From Lewinellaceae bacterium (lineage in GTDB: Bacteria > Bacteroidota > Bacteroidia > Chitinophagales > Saprospiraceae), in assembly GCA_020636105.1 (NCBI GenBank), contig JACJYL010000001.1, positions 4,610,001 through 4,674,000 of the forward strand: 64,000 bases of DNA, written 5' to 3'. Numbering within the stretch: the first letter of the stretch is position 1; the number at the start of each line of letters is the position of its first letter. A model generated the notes under the pieces. The model was not told where the DNA came from, did no database searches, and saw only the letters and a list, made by a program, of their open reading frames with translations. Positions 9,298 to 16,847 of the stretch are shown piece by piece. The position numbers and the translations under genes are program-made.

Positions 9298-9333
9298 ATC
9301 CCGAATTTCATCTAATCAGATAAAATTCGGGAT
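9298..9333 (-). terminator. stem-loop followed by a U tract on the minus strand
   Basis: ATCCCGAATTT (9298-9308) pairs with AAATTCGGGAT (9323-9333), with an inner ATCT/AGAT pair. Read on the minus strand the stem is followed by TTTTTCTTTT, the form of an intrinsic terminator. On the + strand no T tract follows. No minus-strand gene is near, so its role is unclear. Confidence 0.55.
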
Positions 9334-9465
9334 GTCTCATGTAGGTTACGGAGCGATAGGTCGGTGGTTTCCCAGGTCAACCTTCGGTGGGCGATGAGTT
9401 GAAGGAAGTTTTTGGCTATTTTTAAAGCGTTCCTAAACTCAATTTTTAATATAAAAACAAACAGA

Positions 9466-9831
9466 ATGGAACATAAAGCAAAATCGATCCGCCCCTTCAT
9501 CGGGGCCAAAGACTTTGCAGTGTCGAGAAATTTTTACCGTGACCTGGGCTTCCGCGAAAGTGTCCTGGCGCATAATATGTCTTATTTCGAAACGGAGGGC
9601 ATCGGTTTTTATTTACAGGATGCCTACGTCCGGGGCTGGATCGACAATTCGATGATCTTTATGGAAGTCGGGGATGTCGGCCGTTTTTGGAACGAACTGC
9701 TCGCCCTTGATCTGCCCGCAAAATACAAAGAGGTGAGGCTGGTCCCGATAAAGGATTACGACTGGGGCCGTGAATGTTTTTTACACGACCCGTCCGGGAT
9801 ATTGTGGCATTTTGGAGAATTTTATAAGTGA
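9466..9831 (+). CDS. VOC (glyoxalase/bleomycin-resistance fold) protein
   Basis: A 121-aa single-domain protein with the beta-alpha-beta-beta-beta pattern of the vicinal-oxygen-chelate fold: SIRPFIGAKDFAVSRNFYRDLGF at the start, the strand YFETEGIGFYL in the middle, and the typical C-terminal FLHDPSGILWHFGE with a metal-type Glu. The start at 9466 matches family N-termini; the upstream in-frame ATG 9412 would add 18 hydrophobic residues. The substrate is unknown: enzymes, antibiotic binders and binding-only proteins share this fold. It is a single gene, 64 bases before a lipoprotein gene. Confidence 0.82.
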   Translation: MEHKAKSIRPFIGAKDFAVSRNFYRDLGFRESVLAHNMSYFETEGIGFYLQDAYVRGWIDNSMIFMEVGDVGRFWNELLALDLPAKYKEVRLVPIKDYDWGRECFLHDPSGILWHFGEFYK

Positions 9832-9895
9832 TATAAATTAAGCCAGGAATTCTTTATCTTGACAGCCTTTAATACCAAAAAAAAACAGGGCTGCC

Positions 9896-12340
9896 ATGGA
9901 TAAATATTTGCTTTGGATAGTGGCTTCGGTTTTCATCGGGATTTCTTGTTCGCCGGGAAAGCCATCCGTCATTTTGGAAATGACCACCGATGATTTCAAA
10001 ATCGCGGTAAACGACAAAGGTGCGTTGACGGAACTCACCGATCTCAAAACGGGTACTGACTACCTTTCCAAAGACACCGTCACCTGTCTGATGTCCGTCA
10101 GAATCAACAATGAAATTAAAACGCCTCAGTACGCCAAAGCAAAAGACGGCCTGATCACCTTATACTTTGAGGGCGATCTGGAAACCCTTTTAAAACCGGA
10201 GGCCAAAGCATCTCATCTCACCTTTGAACTGTTGTCAGTTACCCCCAATGATGCTGTGGACCTGGTCATTTGGGGTCCTTATTTTACGACCATAAACAAG
10301 ATCATCGGGGAAACAGTCGGCGTGGTCAGGGGCGAAACTTATGCCGTGGGTATCCAGTCCCTGAACATCAAAACCCTGGGCGGTTACCCATGGAACGAAA
10401 GCGACCGCATGCCCGGGTTTGACATCTTCGAACAGCCAGACCCCAACAATCTATTTCCTGAAAATGCGCCCCAGGTTTTATACCGCGTGGAAGCGGCCAA
10501 ACCGACGGATTCGGGCAGCAGCCTCCAGGCCTATTGCCGCAACCGGAACCACGACAGGATCGTCTCTGATTTCGATCATGAAAGGCTGGTCGCACCGGCC
10601 TATGATGACGGGGGCGTCATCGGCTCCAAAATAGTCCTTTTCGGCTGTCCGGTGGACAAAGCCCTGGAAACCCTCGGGGTCATTGAACTGGCGGAAGGAT
10701 TGCCCCACCCGCAAATCGACGGGCAATGGGGTAAAACCGCTCCCGGCGCTTCGGCGGCCTACCTGATCACCGCATTCACGGAGGGTAATGTGGATGAGGC
10801 GATAGCATTGACCCAAAAAGCCGGCCTGAGATACCTTTACCATTACGGAAAGACTTTTGAAAACTGGGGGCATTTTGATTTGTACCAAGGCGAATTTCCC
10901 AACGGCATCCCCGGATTCAAAAAGTGTGTCGAAAAAGCCGAAGCCCAAGGCATTATGATGGGAACGCATGTGCTGTCCAATTTCATCACCACCAACGACC
11001 CGTACGTCACACCCGTTCCGGATCAGCGGCTGGCGAAAGTGGGGAGCTCCGTTATTACCGAAGCCGTCGATGCCACCCAAACGGAAATCCCAATCCAGTC
11101 CGCCGATTTTTTCAACCAGTATAAAAACAATAACCTTAAAACGGTGATGATTGGGACCGAACTCATCCGTTATCAAAAAGTATCCGAAAATCCGCCGTGG
11201 AGGTTGTTGGATTGCCAGCGTGGAGCTTTTGAAACGGTCGCGGCTAACCACCCGTCGGGGGAAGCCATTTCCAAGTTGCTCGACCATGGTTACAAAGTAT
11301 TTTTGACCAATGCCGACCTGACGGTTGAACTCTCGGAGACCCTGGCGGAATTGTACAATCAAACAGGGCTGCGCCAGATCTCCTTTGACGGACTGGAAGG
11401 CAACCGCTCCACCGGCCTGGGTGCCTACGGGGAGTCGTTGATGCCGTATGTCTGGTACAATAACCTGTCGGACTCGCTGAAGAACCATCTGATCATCGAT
11501 GCTAGTCGCACCACCCACTTTTTCTGGCACATTTATACCCGCATGAACTGGGGCGAGCCCTGGTACGGCGGGTTTCGCGAAAGCCAGACGGAATACCGTA
11601 TGAAAAACCAGAAGTATTTCAAACGGAACTTCATGCCCGGCATGCTGGGCTGGTTCAAAATGACCCCGGAAACTACCGTGGAAGACATCGAATGGTTGCT
11701 GGCCCGTTCGGCAGGTTACGATGCCGGTTACGCCTTCGTCGCCGACCAGGAAGCCATCGCAAAAAACGGCCGTTCCGACCAGATCCTGTCCCTCATCGGC
11801 GACTGGGAAAAGCTGCGGATGGGCGGGGCCTTCACGGAAGCGCAAAAGACATTGATGCAGGAGGTGAATAATGAATTTACCCTTGAGAAAATAAACGATC
11901 GCGAATGGTTATGGCATCCTGTATCTTCCGGAAAATTCAGGCACGAACAAAAGGTCCGGCAACCCGGCGAGCCGCTGCACTCCACCTTTGAGTTTGAAAA
12001 CATCGGCCGCACACAACCCATGCAATTCATCCTCACCGCGGAAGACGCTGAGGTGCGGGAGGTGTCCATGGAGATCGATGATTACAAGGTGATAAGCCTT
12101 CCTTTCGTATTGAAAAACGGACAAATTCTCCAGTATGCCGGAGGGGATAAAGCCCATGTCTATAATAAAAACGGGCAGCGGTTAAGGGAAATAGACATAA
12201 AAGAATCAGATTTTGAAATAGGCGAGGGGACGCATACCCTTACTTTTGATTGTCGTTTTGACCGTGCGGGCAAAGCGGCGGCAGTTAAGGTGGAGGTACG
12301 GACTTTGGGAGCGGGAGAGCGGGTGGTTTTGGGTGAGTAG
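9896..12340 (+). CDS. large exported lipoprotein, possible glycoside-hydrolase-like barrel
   Basis: An 814-aa protein with a signal peptide ending FIGISC (Cys 18), so probably lipid-anchored. Residues about 30-280 look like a beta-sandwich (many short strands, ending IVLFGCPVDKALETLG). Residues 290-620 look like a (beta/alpha)8-type region with YLYHYGKTFENWGHF, IMMGTHVLSNF and QISFDGLEG, an acidic strand end typical of glycosidase barrels. Then comes a C-terminal beta domain. I do not recognise a numbered family, so glycosidase activity is inference from fold-like features. It is a single gene. Its GC content is clearly higher than that of the island that follows. Confidence 0.7.
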   Translation: MDKYLLWIVASVFIGISCSPGKPSVILEMTTDDFKIAVNDKGALTELTDLKTGTDYLSKDTVTCLMSVRINNEIKTPQYAKAKDGLITLYFEGDLETLLKPEAKASHLTFELLSVTPNDAVDLVIWGPYFTTINKIIGETVGVVRGETYAVGIQSLNIKTLGGYPWNESDRMPGFDIFEQPDPNNLFPENAPQVLYRVEAAKPTDSGSSLQAYCRNRNHDRIVSDFDHERLVAPAYDDGGVIGSKIVLFGCPVDKALETLGVIELAEGLPHPQIDGQWGKTAPGASAAYLITAFTEGNVDEAIALTQKAGLRYLYHYGKTFENWGHFDLYQGEFPNGIPGFKKCVEKAEAQGIMMGTHVLSNFITTNDPYVTPVPDQRLAKVGSSVITEAVDATQTEIPIQSADFFNQYKNNNLKTVMIGTELIRYQKVSENPPWRLLDCQRGAFETVAANHPSGEAISKLLDHGYKVFLTNADLTVELSETLAELYNQTGLRQISFDGLEGNRSTGLGAYGESLMPYVWYNNLSDSLKNHLIIDASRTTHFFWHIYTRMNWGEPWYGGFRESQTEYRMKNQKYFKRNFMPGMLGWFKMTPETTVEDIEWLLARSAGYDAGYAFVADQEAIAKNGRSDQILSLIGDWEKLRMGGAFTEAQKTLMQEVNNEFTLEKINDREWLWHPVSSGKFRHEQKVRQPGEPLHSTFEFENIGRTQPMQFILTAEDAEVREVSMEIDDYKVISLPFVLKNGQILQYAGGDKAHVYNKNGQRLREIDIKESDFEIGEGTHTLTFDCRFDRAGKAAAVKVEVRTLGAGERVVLGE

Positions 12341-12381
12341 TAGGGTTTTTTGTTGGTAAATGGGTTAGAATGGTGTGGATT

Positions 12382-12410
12382 TTTGTTTATGGTTTTTTTT
12401 TGTATATTTG
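12382..12410 (+). promoter_or_regulatory. Bacteroidota-type promoter of the LuxR gene
   Basis: TTTG (12382-12385), a 17-base spacer, then TATATTTG (12403-12410). This matches the housekeeping consensus TTTG/TTG and TAnnTTTG. Start codon 48 bases downstream. Confidence 0.7.
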
Positions 12411-12458
12411 GAGTGATGCGGATATACCTTAGTTATTTTAAAAAAACTCCCCCAAGAA

Positions 12459-12926
12459 ATGAGAATAATCAATTATTTAGCTGATTTACTGTATCGACAC
12501 CAGAAGAAATTGGAAATTATCGCAATATTTCTTCTCTTTTTGACAATCAGTTTTCGTTTTACAAATTTCAAAACAGTATGGTTGTGGAGCGACAAAACAT
12601 ACATTGCCGTAATTTTAGTTTTATTGCTAATATCAACAGCATTGATTTGGATAAAAATAGAAAAGAAAAAGACCAATGATTTAATAACACTTATAAAAAA
12701 TGAAACATTTGCAACTAAACCGAAAACAGAAAATCAGTTAGAAAAACTATCAGCAAGACAAAAACAAGTTTTTGATTTGATAGTAGTTGGGAAATCAAAT
12801 AAGGAGATAATGGATGAATTATGTATTGAATTAAGCACACTTAAAACACACATAAATAAAATTTATAAAATTCTTGAAATAAAATCACGACAACAGATTA
12901 AAAAATTAAAAAATATGGACAATTAG
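12459..12926 (+). CDS. membrane-anchored LuxR-type regulator
   Basis: A 155-aa protein with two transmembrane helices (about residues 19-36 and 46-66), a short WLWSDKTY loop between them, a polar linker, and a LuxR/GerE helix-turn-helix at residues 95-152 (LSARQKQVFDLIVVGKSNKEI, then LSTLKTHINKIYKIL). It would bind DNA while held in the membrane, with the loop or the helices as sensor. There is no receiver domain. The gene is much more AT-rich than its neighbours, which suggests acquisition. The next gene encodes a 65-aa copy of its membrane part. A strong promoter lies 48 bases upstream. Confidence 0.82.
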   Translation: MRIINYLADLLYRHQKKLEIIAIFLLFLTISFRFTNFKTVWLWSDKTYIAVILVLLLISTALIWIKIEKKKTNDLITLIKNETFATKPKTENQLEKLSARQKQVFDLIVVGKSNKEIMDELCIELSTLKTHINKIYKILEIKSRQQIKKLKNMDN

Positions 12927-12954
12927 ATTATATGACAACAAATACTCGTGATAT

Positions 12955-12991
12955 CAACCTTTTTTCAACCCTATATCAACCTTTCTCAACC
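12955..12991 (+). promoter_or_regulatory. four phased CAACC boxes abutting a promoter
   Basis: CAACC occurs at 12955, 12966, 12977 and 12987, spaced 11, 11 and 10 bases, so all boxes lie on one face of the helix. The last box touches the TTG of the downstream promoter. This is the layout of an activator array; the neighbouring LuxR-type protein is the obvious candidate binder (inference). Confidence 0.65.
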
Positions 12992-13021
12992 TTGCAGACA
13001 GCATTGAACAGATTAATTTTG
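12992..13021 (+). promoter_or_regulatory. Bacteroidota-type promoter of the 65-aa gene
   Basis: TTG (12992-12994), a 19-base spacer, then TAATTTTG (13014-13021), directly after the CAACC array. Start codon 27 bases downstream. Confidence 0.68.
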
Positions 13022-13047
13022 CAGTTCACAATTTAAATAAAGTAAAA

Positions 13048-13245
13048 ATGAAAAAAAGAAATCTGTTTATGTCCGTAACTATAATGTGTGGACTTTTCGT
13101 TGTTGCATTTACATTCAAAAATGACCAAATCACCTGGCTTTGGACAGACAATAAACCTATTGCAGTTATTTTGGGTATAATTACAATTGCATTTGGAACA
13201 CTTTGGATCAAGCATCAAAAACTGTTAAATAGGGAAAAAAAATAA
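13048..13245 (+). CDS. small membrane protein, paralogue of the LuxR gene's membrane part
   Basis: A 65-aa protein with two transmembrane helices and a basic tail. Residues 23-60 align with the LuxR-type protein upstream: WLWTDNKPIAVIL against WLWSDKTYIAVIL, then LWIKHQK against IWIKIEK. It has no DNA-binding domain. It may pair with the regulator in the membrane and modulate it; this is inference from shared sequence and adjacency. The array of CAACC boxes and a near-consensus promoter lie directly upstream, so its expression is probably controlled on its own. It is AT-rich like its partner. No known family is recognised. Confidence 0.72.
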   Translation: MKKRNLFMSVTIMCGLFVVAFTFKNDQITWLWTDNKPIAVILGIITIAFGTLWIKHQKLLNREKK

Positions 13246-13280
13246 AAAGACAGAAATAAAACAGCTTATAATATTAAAGG

Positions 13281-13310
13281 CTGAATAGTCTGGTGCAACC
13301 GACTATTCGG
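13281..13310 (+). terminator. hairpin downstream of the 65-aa gene
   Basis: CTGAATAGTC pairs with GACTATTCGG (10 pairs, one G-U) around a 10-base loop, 36 bases after the stop. No T tract follows, so it may be an RNA-stabilising hairpin rather than a terminator. Confidence 0.4.
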
Positions 13311-13373
13311 ACTTTGTTGAACGAAGCGTAGCCGGAAGTGAAAGAAAAATTCTTTATGGGTTTTCGATTCAGT

Positions 13374-13456
13374 ATGAAGTGTGAGGTGACATCTTCGCCG
13401 GGAAGGCTATGCGGGAAGGCTATGCGGGGATGCTAAAGGTGTCATCTCACGCCGTC
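13374..13456 (+). repeat. structured repeat family B, copy 1 (partial)
   Basis: GTGAGGTGACA (13381-13391) pairs with TGTCATCTCAC (13440-13450), one G-U. Inside, GAAGGCTATGCGG is repeated in tandem. It lacks the TTCGC/GCGAA hairpin of copies 2 and 3. The stretch 13457-13748 holds no gene; a diverged family C palindrome (CCTGTCTG/CAGGCAGG) is at 13661-13682. Confidence 0.65.
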
Positions 13457-13748
13457 AAGAATTTTAATAGTAAGAATTTCACAGCAGATACTTCCGATTG
13501 CTTTTTTTCTTATCTTGTTTTACCTAAGGAAATAAATACCGTGTAACACAAATTACCCGAAAAAAGCCAAAATCGAAAATCGTTAATCCTTATTCATTAT
13601 TCAAAAAAAAGGTTGGAACATCGAACCCGCGTGCTGAGGCTGCGGAGGGTAGGCAACGAACCTGTCTGTGCCGTCAGGCAGGCGCCGATTTTAGAAAGTG
13701 CTCTGTAACTTTATGGATTGGCATTCCACACTTAAATACTCAAAATAG

Positions 13749-15026
13749 ATGAAAATCGCCCTTTTGCTCACCGCCCTCATTCTCTGTGCTGCTTATTTTT
13801 ATTCGGCAGCCAAAGACAAGCGCGCGGCATCAAACAATGTTTCAAAAGAGATCCAATATGGTCCATTCACCATAAAGGTGTCGGCAACGACAGGAAAGCG
13901 TATCAACATGAATTATGGAATGGCCAATTATACCAACGTGGCCTATGCCATTTTTTACGATGACCATCCCATAGTTTTTCCCAACTCCCTGCAAAACAAT
14001 ACGGGGTTACCGTTTTTATGGGCCGTTTATGCCCTGCCAGGTGCCCCCGACCCAACACTTGTGGCAGGCAGTCAAAGTATGTATTTGGTCTACCTGAAAG
14101 ATGGTGTGCCTGTAGTGGAGCCTATCTTTAAACAAGGTTCTGACTTTGCCTCGGTTCAGTTTTTGGACAGTCAAAATGGTCAGCCCGGCTTGTATTCGGA
14201 GGTTTTTATGAAAAATGAGGCAACCGACCTGGAAAAATTGGACAGCCTGGATGGTGGGCGTTACCTGTTGGTCAGCAAACATGCCGTACTTGACGTGCAG
14301 ACTCGCAAAATATGGGAAATGAACAAGAACAACAACGCTGTAGAAAATTACTCCTTTCCCTCACCGAACGGTGCCCTGGCTTTTTCACCTGACCAGAAAA
14401 GTATTGTTTTTCATGCCGAATTTCAAAGCTGGAACACTCAGGCAGAAGATTTGCCGGACTCGGAACATGCCCTCGTAGTGTATGATTTTGAAAAAGACAG
14501 CGGTTACGCGGTCAGGTATGATGACACGGATACACGAATGACTAACCCGCAAAATATTGATCACCGATGGTTTGAAACCTATTTTGAATGGAAAGCATTC
14601 CCAACGGGCGACAGTCTGCAACTGAGACAATTGGAAAAGCTGCCCAATTGGATTGGCCAGTACGACCCCCGGGACAACTATTACACGATTTACCCCGTCA
14701 AAGCGGGGATGTTGCCTGTTTTTTTGGACTTTGTGCTTGGGCAAATGGGCTGGTCGAAGGACAATATAATAGAGGATAAAACGGCGGTTTACTCGGGACG
14801 CACCCTCACCCTCGGTTCCGGAGAAGTGAAATTGGACATTAATTTCCAGGAAGATGAGCAAAAAATGACGTTAAGCAAATTCGCTTACGTTGATAAAACC
14901 CCTGAATATGAAGCCCTGGTGAAAAAAATGGCCGAGGCCTTTAATGCTGAACTCAGTGCAGGAAAGCATCAGGAGCACTTTGGGCGGATCATCAGTGAGA
15001 CCAAGCGAATCCGGGGCGGATATTGA
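13749..15026 (+). CDS. exported protein of unknown function
   Basis: A 425-aa protein with an N-terminal signal peptide or anchor (hydrophobic residues 3-19, no lipobox). The body has alternating beta-rich stretches (YGPFTIKVSATTGKR, YAIFYDDHPIVFP, LAFSPDQKSIVFHAEF) that recall a beta-propeller, then an amphipathic C-terminal helical part. No known domain is recognised. The SPDQKSIVF element resembles a WD40/TolB-type blade but occurs only once. It stands 500 bases after the LuxR island and 44 bases before a broken lipoprotein gene. Probably a periplasmic or cell-surface protein; nothing indicates its role. Confidence 0.75.
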   Translation: MKIALLLTALILCAAYFYSAAKDKRAASNNVSKEIQYGPFTIKVSATTGKRINMNYGMANYTNVAYAIFYDDHPIVFPNSLQNNTGLPFLWAVYALPGAPDPTLVAGSQSMYLVYLKDGVPVVEPIFKQGSDFASVQFLDSQNGQPGLYSEVFMKNEATDLEKLDSLDGGRYLLVSKHAVLDVQTRKIWEMNKNNNAVENYSFPSPNGALAFSPDQKSIVFHAEFQSWNTQAEDLPDSEHALVVYDFEKDSGYAVRYDDTDTRMTNPQNIDHRWFETYFEWKAFPTGDSLQLRQLEKLPNWIGQYDPRDNYYTIYPVKAGMLPVFLDFVLGQMGWSKDNIIEDKTAVYSGRTLTLGSGEVKLDINFQEDEQKMTLSKFAYVDKTPEYEALVKKMAEAFNAELSAGKHQEHFGRIISETKRIRGGY

Positions 15027-15070
15027 CCGGCCAGACCTGTTTTTCCTTTCACCCACTAATATCAGCCCAT

Positions 15071-15372
15071 ATGAAACGGAATCACTTAATCTTACTAGCT
15101 ATGTCAATCTTCTCTTTCCTGTTCGGTTGCAATGACCCAAAACCAACCCAAAAGCAGAACAATGGCCCCGGTTCCCGACCACCGACAGCCCCGGGATATC
15201 GGTGACTGCCGTTCCCCTGGCCGATAGTTTTACGATAAGTTCTTTTTCTACCACGGATCTGGATCAGCACAACCTGCACCTGAATTTTTCGGACAACCTG
15301 ATGTTGTCTTTGGCAGATGGATCGGTCTGGGTGAGGTATGAAGGCTTATTGTATAGGATGTTTGTTCCTTAG
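15071..15372 (+). pseudogene. small lipoprotein gene, frameshifted
   Basis: ATG 15071 begins a clear lipoprotein signal (MKRNHLILLAMSIFSFLFGC) followed by a Pro/Gln-rich linker, and this frame stops at 15205. The frame that starts at 15184 (DSPGISVTAVPLADSF) continues smoothly for 62 codons to TAG at 15370-15372 (ending YRMFVP). The two parts join if one base is lost or gained near 15184, beside runs of C. Together they give a protein of about 100 aa. It is either a genuine pseudogene or a sequencing error in the homopolymer. No family is recognised. Confidence 0.6.
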
Positions 15373-15379
15373 TACTTTA

Positions 15380-15456
15380 AAAATAAATTGACATATTTTG
15401 GGTTAGAATCCTCTTTAGGGACGGGGTGGAGCCATGGTAAGTATGTCATTTTATTT
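15380..15456 (+). repeat. structured repeat family A, copy 3 (covarying stem)
   Basis: Starts 8 bases after the broken lipoprotein gene. The core (TTTTGGG, TCCTCTTTA, GGGG) matches copies 1 and 2. The stem is now TGACATA (15389-15395) with TATGTCA (15442-15448). Compared with copy 1, two base pairs are changed on both sides and one mismatch is repaired. Confidence 0.68.
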
Positions 15457-15530
15457 TTATCAAATCATTTAGAGATATCAATTGTTAGCGAGAATTATCA
15501 TTTATTATTCACCTTAAATCAAAAATTCCA

Positions 15531-16601
15531 ATGGCAGGTAATTTTCTTTTCATCCTCATCACCCTTTCGCTTTTTGGCTTAATTCTCATCACTGCTTCAC
15601 CTATACCGAGCGGCGATAGGGGTATGGAGGCTGGCATTCTTCTTTTTCTCTGTGCGGTAGGGTTCCTCCTCCTGACGGGGCTGCTCGCCTGGAACCTCGG
15701 CTCGAGGAATTGTTTTGACTGGGTCAAAATGCCTGGCATTTCGCGAAATGGGATTGTTTTCATCGGATGGCTTGCCTTTGCTGCTGCGACGGTTGCCAGT
15801 GCGGTGTTCAAAATTGAATGGCATGATGGGGAGTTTCCACAATATCTCCGTTGGCTTTCGCAGGCACAGGCTGCTATTTGGTTGCCGCTGTTGGTCCTGG
15901 TTCCGGCTTTCATTCTCCTTAACTTTGAACGGGAGGCCGGTTATGTGTCCGATTTTGTCAAAATACCGATGATGACGGGTTTTATGTTGAGTGTTTTGAT
16001 GGGTTTGGGTTTATTGTTTGGTTTGTTCCGGACGAATATGCAGCATCAGGCAGCCAAAATCGAATATACAAAAAAACAAAACGATGAACAACACGACAAG
16101 CATTTGGAATGGATCGCAGAGCAAAAGCCGACGGATCCAATCGTGAACATACTTTCCCTGACCGGACGCTTTCACGACAGTGACGTGCGCGACTCAGCCG
16201 TTGCCAAGGTCAAATCACACCCCGATTGGGAGGCAGACCTCATTCGACTGTTAAGTGAAACGGAATTTGACTACCAGGTCTATTCATTTATTGACGGCAA
16301 CCAGGTGGAGCACCCGGAACAATTTGTCGAACCTATAAACCGAAGCATTCGCCGTATCGCAGGAGAAATCAAGTCCGGTATCAAGGATTCCAACAACTTG
16401 CAGGACTGGCATTTCGAGCATTTTAGCCTCGAAAGACTTTTTCGGGCGATTGACGAGCAATTTTCCCTCCCCGGTGCGGATTACCGTCCTGCAGTCCTCG
16501 AATTGCGCGAGGCTTTGGATACGCCTAAGCCGGAGCGGTTTAAAAATGTAAAATTCACGGTGACCCCGCTTGTGGATGATTGGCTAAAAAAACACCCGTA
16601 G
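15531..16601 (+). CDS. membrane protein with soluble C-terminal domain, unknown function
   Basis: A 356-aa protein with four transmembrane helices in its first 170 residues (about 4-22, 33-53, 76-94 and 109-128) and another at 147-165. A short coiled coil (KKQNDEQHDKHLEW) leads into a soluble domain of about 170 residues. The SDVRDSAVAKVKSHPDWEADLIRLL stretch looks like a HEAT-type helical repeat. No known family is recognised. It stands alone, and repeat B copy 2 starts directly at its stop codon. Confidence 0.72.
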   Translation: MAGNFLFILITLSLFGLILITASPIPSGDRGMEAGILLFLCAVGFLLLTGLLAWNLGSRNCFDWVKMPGISRNGIVFIGWLAFAAATVASAVFKIEWHDGEFPQYLRWLSQAQAAIWLPLLVLVPAFILLNFEREAGYVSDFVKIPMMTGFMLSVLMGLGLLFGLFRTNMQHQAAKIEYTKKQNDEQHDKHLEWIAEQKPTDPIVNILSLTGRFHDSDVRDSAVAKVKSHPDWEADLIRLLSETEFDYQVYSFIDGNQVEHPEQFVEPINRSIRRIAGEIKSGIKDSNNLQDWHFEHFSLERLFRAIDEQFSLPGADYRPAVLELREALDTPKPERFKNVKFTVTPLVDDWLKKHP

Positions 16602-16603
16602 GA

Positions 16604-16733
16604 TGCTGAGACACCCCCTTTTTCGCCTTCACTCTGTTGCTTTACGCGAAGATGTCAGTATGAAGTGTGAGGTGGCCTCTTCGCGGGCATGCATGCGGGT
16701 TTGCATAAGGTGTCATCTCACCCCGGACAACGA
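16604..16733 (+). repeat. structured repeat family B, copy 2
   Basis: Starts 3 bases after a stop codon. It has a first hairpin (GACA 16610-16613 with TGTC 16653-16656; TTCGC 16622-16626 with GCGAA 16646-16650) and a second stem GTGAGGTGGC (16667-16676) with GTCATCTCAC (16712-16721), 10 pairs including two G-U. About 130 bp. Confidence 0.72.
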
Positions 16734-16847
16734 ATATTGCCTGAAAAAAAGTTCAGCAAGTAATTTTTTCAAACGTTTAAGGACAAAGATCCGGAAAGCT
16801 ATCATTACATTGCAGATGCATAATGCATCATTTAACCATTAACGATC

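Noticed and set aside
10478..11845. 455-codon minus-strand ORF
   Set aside because: Antisense shadow of the 814-aa lipoprotein gene; no domain, and codon pattern follows the + strand gene.
13384..13450. CRISPR-like array in repeat region B1
   Set aside because: Only two tandem 13-base units, no spacers of even length; part of a hairpin element.
16603..16842. + strand ORF reading PLFRLHSVALREDVSMKCEV
   Set aside because: It is the translation of repeat B; a similar phrase occurs in the copy at 20552. No independent protein evidence.
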